NCBI RefSeq assembly: GCF_003173035.1
Contig: NZ_QGLE01000003.1
Span: 254,731-318,730, forward strand
Reading direction: 5' to 3'
DNA from: Zavarzinia aquatilis
GTDB lineage: Bacteria; Pseudomonadota; Alphaproteobacteria; Zavarziniales; Zavarziniaceae
Length of the DNA: 64,000 bases
The notes beneath the pieces are model-generated. The model was given only the letters and a program-made list of their open reading frames with translations, made no database searches and was not told the origin of the DNA. This document shows, in pieces, positions 52,461-61,769 of the stretch. The position numbers and the translations under genes are program-made. The first letter of the stretch is position 1. Every line of letters starts with the position of its first letter.

Positions 52461-53374
52461 GCCGCCGTCGTCGGAATCGGGTGGATCACCAGGCCGTCGG
52501 CGGTGAAGACGTGGTCCTCGCCCTCGGCCGGATCGAGAAATTCGAGACGGATCATGGCGAGGCCGACACCCGGCACCGCCGTCCGCATGGCACCGGCGTC
52601 GCGCCCGCCGAACATGATCGTGGTATCGGGCGGCGGCGGCGGCGCGGCCGGATCGAATTCCACGGTCATCAGCTTCTTCCTGATGGTGCTGCGGTGCTTG
52701 GTGCGCGCCGTCAGCTCCTGTCCGACGTAGCAGCCCTTGGTGAAGGAGACGCCGTTCAACTCCTCGAAATTATTCTCGAGCAGAAAGCCGCGATCGACCG
52801 CGATATCGCGCGAGCCGTCGGGCACGCCGAGGCTCAGGCGATGCCGCTCCCATGCAGCCTCGCCCTCTTCGGGGACAAGGCCGGCCGCCGCCAGCGCCGC
52901 CTCGACGGCGGCGCGCGGGCCGACCAGGCGAACGCCGAGCGCGGCCTTGCGCGGGTCGACGAAGACCGCGCCGCCGCCGTCCAGCGGGCGGGCGGCGCCA
53001 GCGTCTTCGGAGAGGCCGAAGCGGGCGGCGACACCGTCGCCGAAGGCGACCGCGACGGCTTGGCCGTCCGGCGCGGCGATGCCGATCTTGGCCCGCAGGC
53101 GGTACATGGTCAGGCGGCGCTGCAGGTCGGCCTTGCGCGCCTCTTCCGTGTCGATCAGCACGCCGTCGCCACTGTCGGCAAGGATCAACTCGTGCAGGAA
53201 CTTGCCCTGCGGCGTCAGCAGGGCACAGAACAGGGCGTGTCGCGGGGTCAACAGGGCGGTGTCGTTCGAGACGAGACCCTGAAGGAAACCGCGTACATCC
53301 TCGCCGTCGAGGCGCAGGAGGCCGCGGCCCGGCAGCAGCGTGGCGAAGGGCGTTGCAGTTTCGGTCATGTCCAA
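52457..53374 (-). CDS. ygfZ: YgfZ/GcvT-like folate-binding protein for Fe-S cluster maintenance
   Basis: Predicted 305 residues; ATG 53368 is a near alternative. The family hallmark KGCYVGQELTARTKHRS, with the conserved Cys, is present. The N-terminal GcvT-type fold has RLDGEDVRGFLQGLVSNDTA. YgfZ supports repair or synthesis of certain Fe-S proteins with folate. Overlaps tag by 4 bp. Confidence 0.92.
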   Translation of the reverse strand: MDMTETATPFATLLPGRGLLRLDGEDVRGFLQGLVSNDTALLTPRHALFCALLTPQGKFLHELILADSGDGVLIDTEEARKADLQRRLTMYRLRAKIGIAAPDGQAVAVAFGDGVAARFGLSEDAGAARPLDGGGAVFVDPRKAALGVRLVGPRAAVEAALAAAGLVPEEGEAAWERHRLSLGVPDGSRDIAVDRGFLLENNFEELNGVSFTKGCYVGQELTARTKHRSTIRKKLMTVEFDPAAPPPPPDTTIMFGGRDAGAMRTAVPGVGLAMIRLEFLDPAEGEDHVFTADGLVIHPIPTTAA

Positions 53375-53423
53375 AGAGTTCGGCGCGGCCGCCCGTTAGT
53401 CAAGTGCCGGCCAAGCATGACGG

Positions 53424-55178
53424 TCATCGACCAAAGACACAGGCGGGGGCCTGTTCCAGCTCTTTCCGGGCGTAATCGCGGCCGAGGGCCAGCGCCCGGT
53501 CGAAAGCCTTCCAGTCGAGGAAATCCACGCTTTCCACCGGCGGCCGCAACACGAGGTCGGCGAGGCCCGAGCCCAGCAGATCGCCGGCCGGCGACTTCAC
53601 CGTGCCGGCACGCAACAGGATCTGGAAGATCGAGGGCATCGCCGGCCGCCGCCGCAGGACGACGCGCTCGAAGCTGGTTTCCTCCGGCCGCGCGCCCGGC
53701 GCGGAAAAGGCCGGGGCCTCGCCGACATCGACCGCGACGATGGCGCCCCGGCCGAGGCGGCGCATGGGGGTGACCGGCAGATTGTCGAGCACGCCGCCAT
53801 CGGCGAAGACGGTGCCGGCCTCGTCCACCCAGGGCGGCATGATGCCCGGAATGGCGACACTGGCGCGCAGCCAGGACCACAGCGGCCCCTGCCGGTGCAC
53901 GGCGAGGCGGCCCGCGGTCAGATCGGTGCTGACACAATAATAGGGCAGCCACAGATCCTCGATCCGCCTTTCGCCGAAGGCTTCGCGCAGGCGCCTGATC
54001 ACCCGGCGACCGGCGGTCAGGGCGACCATGGGCAGGGTGAAATCGTTGACCGGATTGCTGTCGACGAAGGCGCGGCGGAAGCGCGGCTCGGCCTCGAAGG
54101 CTTCCCAGCGCAAGGCGGCACCGGCGCCGACGATGGCGCCGATGGAGCAGCCCCCCACCATGTCGATGGGCACGCCCGCCTCGGCGAGGGCGCGCAGCAC
54201 GCCGAGATGGGCGAAGCCCCGCGCCCCGCCGCCCGACAGGACGAGGCCGACCGCATGGCCGGTGACCTGCCGCGCCAGGCGGGCCGAATCGCCCCAGTCG
54301 CCGATCCGCACCTGATGATGCAGCGCGAAATCACGGCCTTCGAGGAAGGCGGCGGTACCGCCGGGGGACAGGCGGTCGTGCGGGTGCAGCAGCACGAGTT
54401 CGAGGCCGAGGCCCCGCTCCCGCGCGACCGCCTCCAGCGGGTGACGGTGGCCGGCCCTGGTGTCGTCCGCGTCGGCGACGACGAGCACGAGATCGGCCTG
54501 ACGCAGGCACAGGCTGCTCCACGGCCCCGCGCTTTCGTCGGCCTGATAGAGGATGTAGTCGTTGGCGGTCTCGATGTCGTGGAACCAGTCGGTCTGGCGA
54601 TTGCCGCCCTCGCTCTCGCCGATCTCGGCGACCCGGCCATAGAGCCGCATCGCCCGGGCGAGGTCGCGGCGCAGGGCCACGCAGTCGCGCGCGCTGCCGG
54701 CGGGCAGCAGGGCGATGCTGCGCGGGCGTGCCGCGGGCGTCCCGCCCGGGTGATCCTGGATCGCCTCCAGCCGGGTGACGATCTGGCGCGTCACCCCCAG
54801 CATGGCTTCCGGGTGGCGGTGCACCAGCGCCTCGAAGGCGGCGCGGTCGAGACGCAGGATCTCGCAGTCCCGCTCGGCGATGGCCGAGGCAGAGCGGGCG
54901 CGGCCGGTAACCAGCGCCATCTCGCCGACGACTTCGCCGGCACGGACGCGGGCGATGCGCCGACGCACGCCATCGGGCGCGACCCGCACGATGGACAGGC
55001 CGCCGCGCAGCACGACATAGAGCGCGTCGCCCGGCTCGCCCTGGGCGAACAGCGTGTGGCCGCCGGGCAGGCTGTACCATTGCCCGTGCTCGACCACCGC
55101 CGCCCGTTCGTCTTCGCCAAGGTCGGCGAAGAAGGCGATGCCGTCGATCAGGGTGGCGTCTTCGCCGCCGATGGCCAT
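53424..55178 (-). CDS. Cyclic-nucleotide-binding patatin-like phospholipase (NTE type)
   Basis: Predicted 584 residues from ATG 55178; the frame runs further upstream, but that part overlaps the MBL gene. A cNMP-binding domain lies near 15-130 (FAQGEPGDALYVVLRGGLSI, then RAGEVVGEMALVTGRARSAS). A middle region has DLVLVVADADDT. The patatin domain starts near 305 with GLVLSGGGARGFAHLGVLRA, the nucleophile elbow GGCSIGA and the DGG Asp (FADGGVLDNLP). It belongs to neuropathy-target-esterase-like proteins that hydrolyse lysophospholipids. Starts 4 bp after the MBL stop. Confidence 0.9.
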   Translation of the reverse strand: MAIGGEDATLIDGIAFFADLGEDERAAVVEHGQWYSLPGGHTLFAQGEPGDALYVVLRGGLSIVRVAPDGVRRRIARVRAGEVVGEMALVTGRARSASAIAERDCEILRLDRAAFEALVHRHPEAMLGVTRQIVTRLEAIQDHPGGTPAARPRSIALLPAGSARDCVALRRDLARAMRLYGRVAEIGESEGGNRQTDWFHDIETANDYILYQADESAGPWSSLCLRQADLVLVVADADDTRAGHRHPLEAVARERGLGLELVLLHPHDRLSPGGTAAFLEGRDFALHHQVRIGDWGDSARLARQVTGHAVGLVLSGGGARGFAHLGVLRALAEAGVPIDMVGGCSIGAIVGAGAALRWEAFEAEPRFRRAFVDSNPVNDFTLPMVALTAGRRVIRRLREAFGERRIEDLWLPYYCVSTDLTAGRLAVHRQGPLWSWLRASVAIPGIMPPWVDEAGTVFADGGVLDNLPVTPMRRLGRGAIVAVDVGEAPAFSAPGARPEETSFERVVLRRRPAMPSIFQILLRAGTVKSPAGDLLGSGLADLVLRPPVESVDFLDWKAFDRALALGRDYARKELEQAPACVFGR

Positions 55179-55182
55179 CGGC

Positions 55183-56088
55183 TCAGGCGAGTCGCCACAG
55201 GGCGTCGATGGTCGCCGAAGGTTCCGCCTCGACCGCACCGCGGTCGTGGAGATGCAGCAGATGGGCGAAGGTCGAACGCGCGGCGGCCGGGAACAGGCCG
55301 GGGTCGACCCCGGCGTAGATGACGGGGACCATGTCCATGATCCGGGCGGGGCCGTCCGCCAGTTGCTGCACGATCTGTCCCTCGCGCTCGCCCCGGTGGG
55401 CGATGAAGGCGCGGACATGCGGATGCGGTTCGGTGATGGCGGGGCCATGGGTCGGCCAGAACACGCGCTCGTCCCGTTCGAGGAGCCGGGCGAGGCTCGC
55501 CATGTAATCGCCCATGTCGCCATCGGGCGGCATGATCACGCTGGTCGACCAGCCCATGACGTGATCGCCCGAGAACAGGACACCGGCCTCGCGCCAGGAA
55601 AAGCACAGGTGGTTCGAGGTGTGGCCCGGCGTGTGCACGGCCTCGATGGTCCAGCCTTCGCCCGCGACGACATGGCCGTCCTCCAGCCTTATGTCGGGCA
55701 CGAAGTCCATGTCGCCGCCCTGTACCGCCTGATGTCCCGCGGCCTCGCGCCGGCCGCTGCCATGGGGGCCGTAGCCATAGGTGGGGGCGCCGGTCGCGGC
55801 CTTCAGCGGGGCGGCGCCCGGCGAATGGTCGGTATGGGTATGGGTGACGAGGATATGGCTGACCGTCTCGCCGGCGAGGCCCTGCAGCAGGGCGTCGATA
55901 TGGGCGGGATCGTCCGGCCCGGGGTCGATCACCGCGACCTTGCCCTCGCCGACGACATAGGTGCCGGTGCCGTGGAAGGTGAAGGACGAGGGATTGCGCG
56001 CGAGAATCCGGCGCAAGCCTGGGGCCACGGTCTCCAGTCTGCCGTATTCGAAGCTCATGTCCTTGCGGAAGGGGATCTGTACCGCCAT
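55183..56088 (-). CDS. MBL-fold metal-dependent hydrolase (LACTB2-like)
   Basis: Predicted 301 residues. Metal ligands are in THTHTDHSPG, HTPGHTSNHLCF, FSGDHVMGW and PTHGP, and the C-terminal winged-helix-like tail (VRAFIAHRGEREGQIVQQLA) is typical of the LACTB2 group. Relatives hydrolyse RNA or thioesters; the substrate here is not known. Same strand and 4 bp from the patatin gene, 30 bp downstream of the prepilin peptidase. Confidence 0.88.
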   Translation of the reverse strand: MAVQIPFRKDMSFEYGRLETVAPGLRRILARNPSSFTFHGTGTYVVGEGKVAVIDPGPDDPAHIDALLQGLAGETVSHILVTHTHTDHSPGAAPLKAATGAPTYGYGPHGSGRREAAGHQAVQGGDMDFVPDIRLEDGHVVAGEGWTIEAVHTPGHTSNHLCFSWREAGVLFSGDHVMGWSTSVIMPPDGDMGDYMASLARLLERDERVFWPTHGPAITEPHPHVRAFIAHRGEREGQIVQQLADGPARIMDMVPVIYAGVDPGLFPAAARSTFAHLLHLHDRGAVEAEPSATIDALWRLA

Positions 56089-56118
56089 GGCCGCGCGCCT
56101 CCTCTGTCGTTTCGTCGA

Positions 56119-56766
56119 TTATATCGGGGCGAAGCCGCCGACCAGCAACAGCAGCATGGCGGCGACGAGGCCGGGGCCGAAGGGCGGATCGTCGGCGAGC
56201 CGGCGGAATGCGAGAAAACCCAGCGCGACGACGACGGTGACGAGGCTCGCCCCCATGAAGCACAGCGCGAGGCCGACCGGCCCCAGCCAGATGCCAAGGC
56301 CCGCGACCAGCTTCACGTCGCCAAGGCCCAGCCCCTCCCGCCCGCGCAGCCAGGCATAGGCGGCGCCGAAGGCCCAGAGAAAGGCCGCGCCGCCGATGCC
56401 GGTGGCGAGGCCCTGCCAGCCCCGCCCGGTGGCGACGGCGTCGACAAGGCCGAGGAGGGCGGTCGCCAGCGACCATTCGTTGGGAATGCGCCGGTGGTCG
56501 AGATCGAAGGCGAGGATGGCGCTGCCGATGCCGGCCATGGCGATCAGGGCGTAACCATGGGGCGCGAAGCCGGTGCGGGCGAGGGCGGCGGCGGCGATCC
56601 CCGCGGCGGCGAAGGCCGCCGGCAGGCCGAAACGGGGCGCCGGCAGCGCCCGCGCCCGCGCCAGCGCGATGTTGATGCGCCAGCCGGCCAGCCCGGCGAT
56701 CAGGCCGAGCAGGGCGCCGACATAGGGCGCGAAGCGGTCGATATCGAACAGGCCGATGTCAGACAT
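56119..56766 (-). CDS. Prepilin peptidase, catalytic domain only (A24 family)
   Basis: Predicted 215 residues with about six membrane helices. Both catalytic Asp motifs are present: FDLDHRRIPNEWSL and GLGLGDVKLVAG. The N-terminal CxxC-containing methyltransferase domain of full-length GspO/PilD is missing; this is the length of short A24A peptidases. It is the only peptidase in the window able to process the pseudopilins at 6821-11155. Overlaps the cobS end by 8 bp. Confidence 0.88.
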   Translation of the reverse strand: MSDIGLFDIDRFAPYVGALLGLIAGLAGWRINIALARARALPAPRFGLPAAFAAAGIAAAALARTGFAPHGYALIAMAGIGSAILAFDLDHRRIPNEWSLATALLGLVDAVATGRGWQGLATGIGGAAFLWAFGAAYAWLRGREGLGLGDVKLVAGLGIWLGPVGLALCFMGASLVTVVVALGFLAFRRLADDPPFGPGLVAAMLLLLVGGFAPI

Positions 56767-57535
56767 GACCGGCGATGGCGACAAGGCCGAAAACGAGGCC
56801 AAGGCAAGCGGCAGCGCCGAGGAGATCGCCGGTGAAGCCGCCGAAACGGTCGCGGCCGACGGCGACGGCGACGAGGCCGGCGATGACGACCGCGAGGGCG
56901 GCGGGCAGGACACCCCAGCCAAGACAGACGATGCCGATGCCAAAGGCGAAAACGGCGCCGCTCAGCGCCCGCTCCCCATCAATCCGGCCGACCGAGGCGC
57001 CGAGTCCATCGGGCCGGGCGGGGTCGAGCAGGGCGAGGGGCAGGACGAGGGCGAGGCGCGCGCCGGCATTGGCGGCGATCGCGGCGAAGACGAGACCGCC
57101 CGCGCCCCAGCCGGTGCCGATCTGGGCCAGCAGGACGAGGCGCGCGGCCAGCGACAGGAACAGGGCGAGGCTGCCGAAACTGCCGATGCGGCTGTCGCGC
57201 ATGATGGCGAGGCGGCTGGCGACGTCGCGCCCGCCCAACCCGTCGGCGACATCGGCGAGACCGTCCTCGTGCAATCCGCCGGTGATCAGGATTTCAGCGG
57301 CGATGATGGCGATGGCGACACCCCAGATGCCGAGGCCGAGGCCATGGGCGACCAGCCCGGCGATCCCGGCCAGCAGGCCGATCAGGGCGCCGACCAGCGG
57401 AAAGCACCAGACCGCGGCGCCAAGGCTGCCCGGCGGCAGCACGGGCAGCGACCCCGCCGGCAGCCGGGAGAACAGCGACAGGGCGAGGCGGAATTCGGTG
57501 GCGGCGTCGGTTCGGTTCATGACGGGATCTTGCAT
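56759..57535 (-). CDS. cobS: Adenosylcobinamide-GDP ribazoletransferase
   Basis: Predicted 258 residues; ATG 57520 (MNRTDA) is an alternative. The multi-helix membrane protein carries TGGLHEDGLADVADGLGG and RLAIMRDSRIGSFG, the CobS motifs. It joins adenosylcobinamide-GDP with alpha-ribazole in the late steps of B12 synthesis. Divergent from cobT, 72 bp apart. Confidence 0.95.
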   Translation of the reverse strand: MQDPVMNRTDAATEFRLALSLFSRLPAGSLPVLPPGSLGAAVWCFPLVGALIGLLAGIAGLVAHGLGLGIWGVAIAIIAAEILITGGLHEDGLADVADGLGGRDVASRLAIMRDSRIGSFGSLALFLSLAARLVLLAQIGTGWGAGGLVFAAIAANAGARLALVLPLALLDPARPDGLGASVGRIDGERALSGAVFAFGIGIVCLGWGVLPAALAVVIAGLVAVAVGRDRFGGFTGDLLGAAACLGLVFGLVAIAGHV

Positions 57536-57607
57536 TTCACACTTCTGCGGCCGGCACGGAACGGTTACTGCTGGGGCCCGCCATACGAGACCCTGCCAGC
57601 TTTAGCC

Positions 57608-58630
57608 ATGACGATCAAACCGCCCGTCGACCTCGCCGGCCTTCGCCTCCTGATCGAAACAATGCCCGATGGCGACGAGACGGCGGCTTCGGCCGCGATC
57701 GCGCGCGACCGGCTGCTGACCAAGCCGCCCGGTGCCCTTGGCCGGCTGGAGGATCTGGCCATCTGGCTCGCCCGCTGGCAGGCCCGCGCGCGGCCCCGGG
57801 CCGAGTCGGTCCGAATCGCCGTCTTCGCCGGCAATCACGGCATCGCCGCGGCCGGTGTTTCGCCCTATCCGGCCAGCGTCACCGTCCAGATGGTGGCCAA
57901 TTTCGCCGCGGGCGGCGCCGCGATCAACGCGCTCTCGGGCGCCATCGGTGCCGATCTGACCGTCGTCCCCCTCGATCTCGACCGGCCGACGGCGGATTTC
58001 CGCGCAGGTCCGGCGATGGACGAGGCGGAATTCGTTGCCGCCGCCGCCGCCGGCATGGCCGTGGTCGTGCCCGGGCTCGATCTTCTGTGCCTCGGCGAAA
58101 TGGGCATCGGCAACACGACGGCGGCGGCCGCCCTGTCGGCCGGGCTGTTCGGGGGCGACGCCGCGGCCTGGGTTGGACCCGGCACCGGCGCGGTCGGCCC
58201 CGTGCTCCAGGCCAAGATCGCCGCGGTCGAGTCGGCCGTCGCCTTCCACCGGGCGCAGTGCGACGATCCATTGGACCTCGCGCGGCGCCTCGGCGGGCGG
58301 GAACTGGCCGCCATGCTGGGCGCCTGCGTCGCCGCCCGCCATGCCCGGGTGCCCGTCGTGCTCGACGGTTATGTCGCGACCGCGGCGGTCGCCGCCCTTG
58401 GGCTGCTGCGCGCGGGCGGTCTTGGCCATGCCGTCGCCGGTCACTGCTCGGCCGAGCCGGCGCACCGCCGGTTGCTCGACCGGCTCGGCCTTGTCGCGCT
58501 GCTCGATCTCGGGATGCGGCTGGGCGAGGCGTCGGGCGCGGCGCTTGCCGCCGGCATCGTGCGGGCGGCGGCGCGCTGCCATGGTGAAATGGCCAGCTTC
58601 GCCGAAGCGGGGGTCGACGGCGGGGTCTGA
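57608..58630 (+). CDS. cobT: Nicotinate-nucleotide-dimethylbenzimidazole phosphoribosyltransferase
   Basis: Predicted 340 residues from ATG 57608; the frame runs further upstream but overlaps cobS. Motifs VFAGNHGIAAAGVSPYP, GEMGIGNTTAAAA and the late GMRLGEASGAALA with the catalytic Glu identify CobT, which makes alpha-ribazole phosphate. Works with cobS; other cob genes are not in the window. Confidence 0.95.
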   Translation: MTIKPPVDLAGLRLLIETMPDGDETAASAAIARDRLLTKPPGALGRLEDLAIWLARWQARARPRAESVRIAVFAGNHGIAAAGVSPYPASVTVQMVANFAAGGAAINALSGAIGADLTVVPLDLDRPTADFRAGPAMDEAEFVAAAAAGMAVVVPGLDLLCLGEMGIGNTTAAAALSAGLFGGDAAAWVGPGTGAVGPVLQAKIAAVESAVAFHRAQCDDPLDLARRLGGRELAAMLGACVAARHARVPVVLDGYVATAAVAALGLLRAGGLGHAVAGHCSAEPAHRRLLDRLGLVALLDLGMRLGEASGAALAAGIVRAAARCHGEMASFAEAGVDGGV

Positions 58631-58644
58631 GCCCCGCCGCCGGA

Positions 58645-59661
58645 TCAGCGCCCGAAGCGCGCGGAAACCGCGCGTGCCGGTTCGTCGGTCACGATGCCGT
58701 CGACGCCGAGGGCGATGATCCGCCGATACATGGCGAGGGCGTCGCGCCGCGGCTTCACCGGATCGTCCGCATCGGCGAAGCCGCCGACGAAGAGCTGAAG
58801 CCCGGCGGCGCGGGCGTCGTCGACGATGGTCGAGGCCGGCATGGCGCCGCCGTCGGCATAGGTGCCCTGAACATCCTGCACGTCGACCAATACGGCATCG
58901 GCGAAATTGCGCACGGCACGCAGCCCGTCCGGGGTCTGATAGTCGCCGAAGCTGCGGCGGTCGCCGGTCTGGGCGGCGTCGCCGGGTCGCTGGGTCGACG
59001 GGCCGAGCACGAAGACCCGCGGATTGCCGCCGGTCGCGCCGAGGCGGGCGAAGCTCGACGGCTCGCTGGTGCCGATCAGCACGTCGGACACGCCGTTCAG
59101 GCGATATTTCTGCAGGGTGGCGAGCAGGCGCGGCTCCATCGGCCGGCCCCGGGCGGCGTGAATCGCGGTATCGTGCAGCACGATCAGCAGGGCGATGCGG
59201 CGCCGACGCTCCATCTTGCGCCGTTCGACGAGGACGAGCAGGTCCTCGAGAATGGGCGCGGTGAACATGCCGTCGAAGGCGGTGCTGCGACCCGCGATGG
59301 GTTGGGTCGCGGTCAGCCGGGCGTAATCGCTGTAGAAGGTCAGGTCGATGGGGCGGCCGACCGGCGGCGCCTCGCCCTTGATCGGTGCCGGCGCCGGCAG
59401 CAGGCTGGCGGCATCGGTATTTTCCGCGAGGTTGCGGGCGGTGCGAATCACCTGGACGCCGTCGGCCGTCTGATAGACGTCGACCCGCAGGCCATCCGCC
59501 CCTTGGGCGATGGCGAGATCGAAGGCCGCCAGCGTTCCTTCGGGGAAGGTGACGGCGGCGCCATCGCGGGCGAAGACCTGCACGCCATCGGCCCGGGCAA
59601 CCCCATCGAGAAGCAGGGGCGAAACGGCGACCAGGCCGGCAATCAGCAAGCGCCGAAACAT
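58645..59661 (-). CDS. GDPD-like periplasmic protein lacking catalytic residues
   Basis: Predicted 338 residues with a signal peptide (LIAGLVAVSPLLLDGVARA). The fold is that of glycerophosphodiester phosphodiesterases (PEGTLAAFDLAIAQGAD, then the C-terminal GVDGIVTDEPARA). However, the usual HRG is FARDG (Ala31 in place of His), PENT is PEGT, the metal-binding E-x-D reads R-V-D (residue 59-61) and the following H-D is R-T. The protein is therefore probably not an active diesterase, unless it uses other residues. A binding or structural role is a guess. Confidence 0.75.
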   Translation of the reverse strand: MFRRLLIAGLVAVSPLLLDGVARADGVQVFARDGAAVTFPEGTLAAFDLAIAQGADGLRVDVYQTADGVQVIRTARNLAENTDAASLLPAPAPIKGEAPPVGRPIDLTFYSDYARLTATQPIAGRSTAFDGMFTAPILEDLLVLVERRKMERRRRIALLIVLHDTAIHAARGRPMEPRLLATLQKYRLNGVSDVLIGTSEPSSFARLGATGGNPRVFVLGPSTQRPGDAAQTGDRRSFGDYQTPDGLRAVRNFADAVLVDVQDVQGTYADGGAMPASTIVDDARAAGLQLFVGGFADADDPVKPRRDALAMYRRIIALGVDGIVTDEPARAVSARFGR

Positions 59662-59893
59662 GACCGGCTCTCCACGTCAGGACAAAACTGCGCCGACCTT
59701 AGCCGACAGGACGGCATCAATGAAGATCGCGAGTGCGGGATTTTGCCCCGATGCGGCCCCGGGCCGCGGATTCGCACCCTTTGCCGCAGTTGCGAACGAT
59801 TTTGTCAGTTGCAAAGGCGCGCCGAGTTTGCACACTCGCGCACCATAAGCCGGATGTTGCGCAAAGCCGGCAGCTCGAGCTGGGGAGAAGGCC

Positions 59894-61750
59894 ATGAAGC
59901 CACCGTTCCGCAAGGTCACTTATCTGTCGAACGAAATCGGGATCGAGCGCCGCGACGGCGGCGAGATGATCCTGCGCCTTGCCGAACCCCTGGCCGACTA
60001 CGATCACAACATGATCGTGCCGCTGCGCAAATGGGCGGCGGCGGAGCCGGATACCCTGTGGCTGGCCCAGCGCGGCCCGGACCGCGACTGGCGCAAGGTG
60101 ACCTATGGTCAGGGGCTGGGCCATGTGAACGCCATCGCGGCGGCCATGCTGGCGCGCGGCCTTGGTCCGTCGGACGCCGTCATGGTCCTGTCGGGCAATT
60201 CCGTCGAACATGCGCTGATGATGTATGGCGCCATCGCGGCCGGCGTTCCCGTCAGCTCGATCAGCCAAGCCTATTCGCTGATGTCGATGGACCACGCCAA
60301 GCTGGTCTATGTCTTCGACATGATCAGGCCGAAGGTCATCTTCGTGCAGAACGGCCGCTTCTTCGAGGCGGCGCTGACCAAGCTGAACCTCGACGGTTGC
60401 GAGGTCGTCTATGTTCAGGATGCGCCGGGCGGCCTGCCGGCGACCGATTTCCGCGACCTGCTGGCGACGCCGATCGGCCCCGAGGTCGATGCCGCCTTCG
60501 CCGCGCTCGGCCCCGACAGCGTGTGCAAATATCTCTTCACCTCGGGCTCGACCGGGATGCCCAAGGCGGTGATCAATACCCACCGGATGCTTTGCGCCAA
60601 TGTCCGCATGGCGAGCCAGCTGGTGCTCGACCAGGCGGCCTGGCGGGCGGCGGAAGGGGCGCCGGTCTCGGTCGACTGGCTGCCGTGGAGCCACACCTTC
60701 GGCGGCAACGCCAATCTGCACGGCGCGCTCTATAATGGCGCCAGCCTCTATATCGACGACGGCCGCCCGCTGCCCGGCCTGTTCGACGAGACGATCGCCA
60801 ATCTGCGCGAAATCTCGCCGACGACCTATATGAACGTGCCCGTTGCCTTCTCCATGCTGCTGTCGGCGATGGAGAAGGACGAGGTATTGGCCAAGAGCTT
60901 CTTCGCCAGGCTGAAGTTCTGCGCCTATGGCGGCGCGGCCCTGTCGCAGGACCTGTGGGAGCGTTTCCAGATTCTCGCCGTCAAGGTGACGGGCGAGCGG
61001 GTGATCTTCACCACGGGCTGGGGCGCCACCGAGACCGCGCCGGTCGCGACCAGCGTGTTCCGCGAGTCCGAGCGGGTCGGCATGATCGGCCTGCCGCTGC
61101 CCGGCGTCGAGCTGAAGCTGGTGCCGACGGCCCATACCTATGAGGTCCGGGTGCGCGGGCCGCTGGTGACGCCCGGCTATTACCTCGACCCGCAGAAGAC
61201 GGCCGATGCCTTCGACGAGGAAGGCTTCTACAAGATCGGCGACGCCGCGAAATTCCTCGACCCCGAGCATCCCGAACTCGGCCTCGTGTTCGACGGCCGC
61301 GTGGCCGAGGATTTCAAGCTCGACACCGGCACCTGGGTGCAGGCGGGCCGCTTGCGGGTCGATCTGGTCGGCGCGGCTGCCCCGGCGATCCAGGACGCGG
61401 TGATCTGCGGCCACGACCGCAAGTTCGTCGCGGCGCTGGCCTGGCCCAACTGGGTCGGCCTGCCCAAGGTGGTGACCGACGAGGCGGCGCAGGGCTCGCT
61501 CGACACCATGCTGAATTCGAGCCAGCTGGTCGAACACGTCCGTCAGGGCGTCCGCGCCCACAACAAGGCCAACCCGGGCTCGTCCACGGTGATCCGCCGG
61601 GTGCTGTTCATGGCCGAACCGGCCAGCCTCGACGGCGGCGAAATCACCGACAAAGGTTATATCAACCAGAAAGCAGCCTTGACCCGCAGGGCCCATCTCG
61701 TCGAAAAGCTCTATGCCGATCCGCCGGGGAATGACGTGATCGTGATCTGA
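59894..61750 (+). CDS. fcs: Feruloyl-CoA synthetase
   Basis: Predicted 618 residues. It is an ANL adenylating enzyme with the AMP-binding motif LFTSGSTGMPKAVINTHRML, GWGATETAP and a C-terminal domain (GEITDKGYINQKAAL, catalytic Lys). Opening KVTYLSNEIGIERRDGGEMI and PLADYDHNMIVPLRKWAAAE match feruloyl-CoA synthetases. It activates ferulate or related hydroxycinnamates. No hydratase-lyase gene is beside it. The 232-bp upstream gap should contain the promoter; I see no named operator. Confidence 0.88.
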   Translation: MKPPFRKVTYLSNEIGIERRDGGEMILRLAEPLADYDHNMIVPLRKWAAAEPDTLWLAQRGPDRDWRKVTYGQGLGHVNAIAAAMLARGLGPSDAVMVLSGNSVEHALMMYGAIAAGVPVSSISQAYSLMSMDHAKLVYVFDMIRPKVIFVQNGRFFEAALTKLNLDGCEVVYVQDAPGGLPATDFRDLLATPIGPEVDAAFAALGPDSVCKYLFTSGSTGMPKAVINTHRMLCANVRMASQLVLDQAAWRAAEGAPVSVDWLPWSHTFGGNANLHGALYNGASLYIDDGRPLPGLFDETIANLREISPTTYMNVPVAFSMLLSAMEKDEVLAKSFFARLKFCAYGGAALSQDLWERFQILAVKVTGERVIFTTGWGATETAPVATSVFRESERVGMIGLPLPGVELKLVPTAHTYEVRVRGPLVTPGYYLDPQKTADAFDEEGFYKIGDAAKFLDPEHPELGLVFDGRVAEDFKLDTGTWVQAGRLRVDLVGAAAPAIQDAVICGHDRKFVAALAWPNWVGLPKVVTDEAAQGSLDTMLNSSQLVEHVRQGVRAHNKANPGSSTVIRRVLFMAEPASLDGGEITDKGYINQKAALTRRAHLVEKLYADPPGNDVIVI

Positions 61751-61769
61751 TGGGGTGGTACCGGGGGAT

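Noticed and set aside
57536-57607. Cobalamin riboswitch between cobS and cobT
   Set aside because: The gap is only 72 bp, too short for a riboswitch, and no B12-box-like sequence was noticed.
59717-61696. 659-codon minus-strand frame opposite the feruloyl-CoA synthetase gene
   Set aside because: No recognisable domain; the plus strand has a full ANL enzyme with all motifs.
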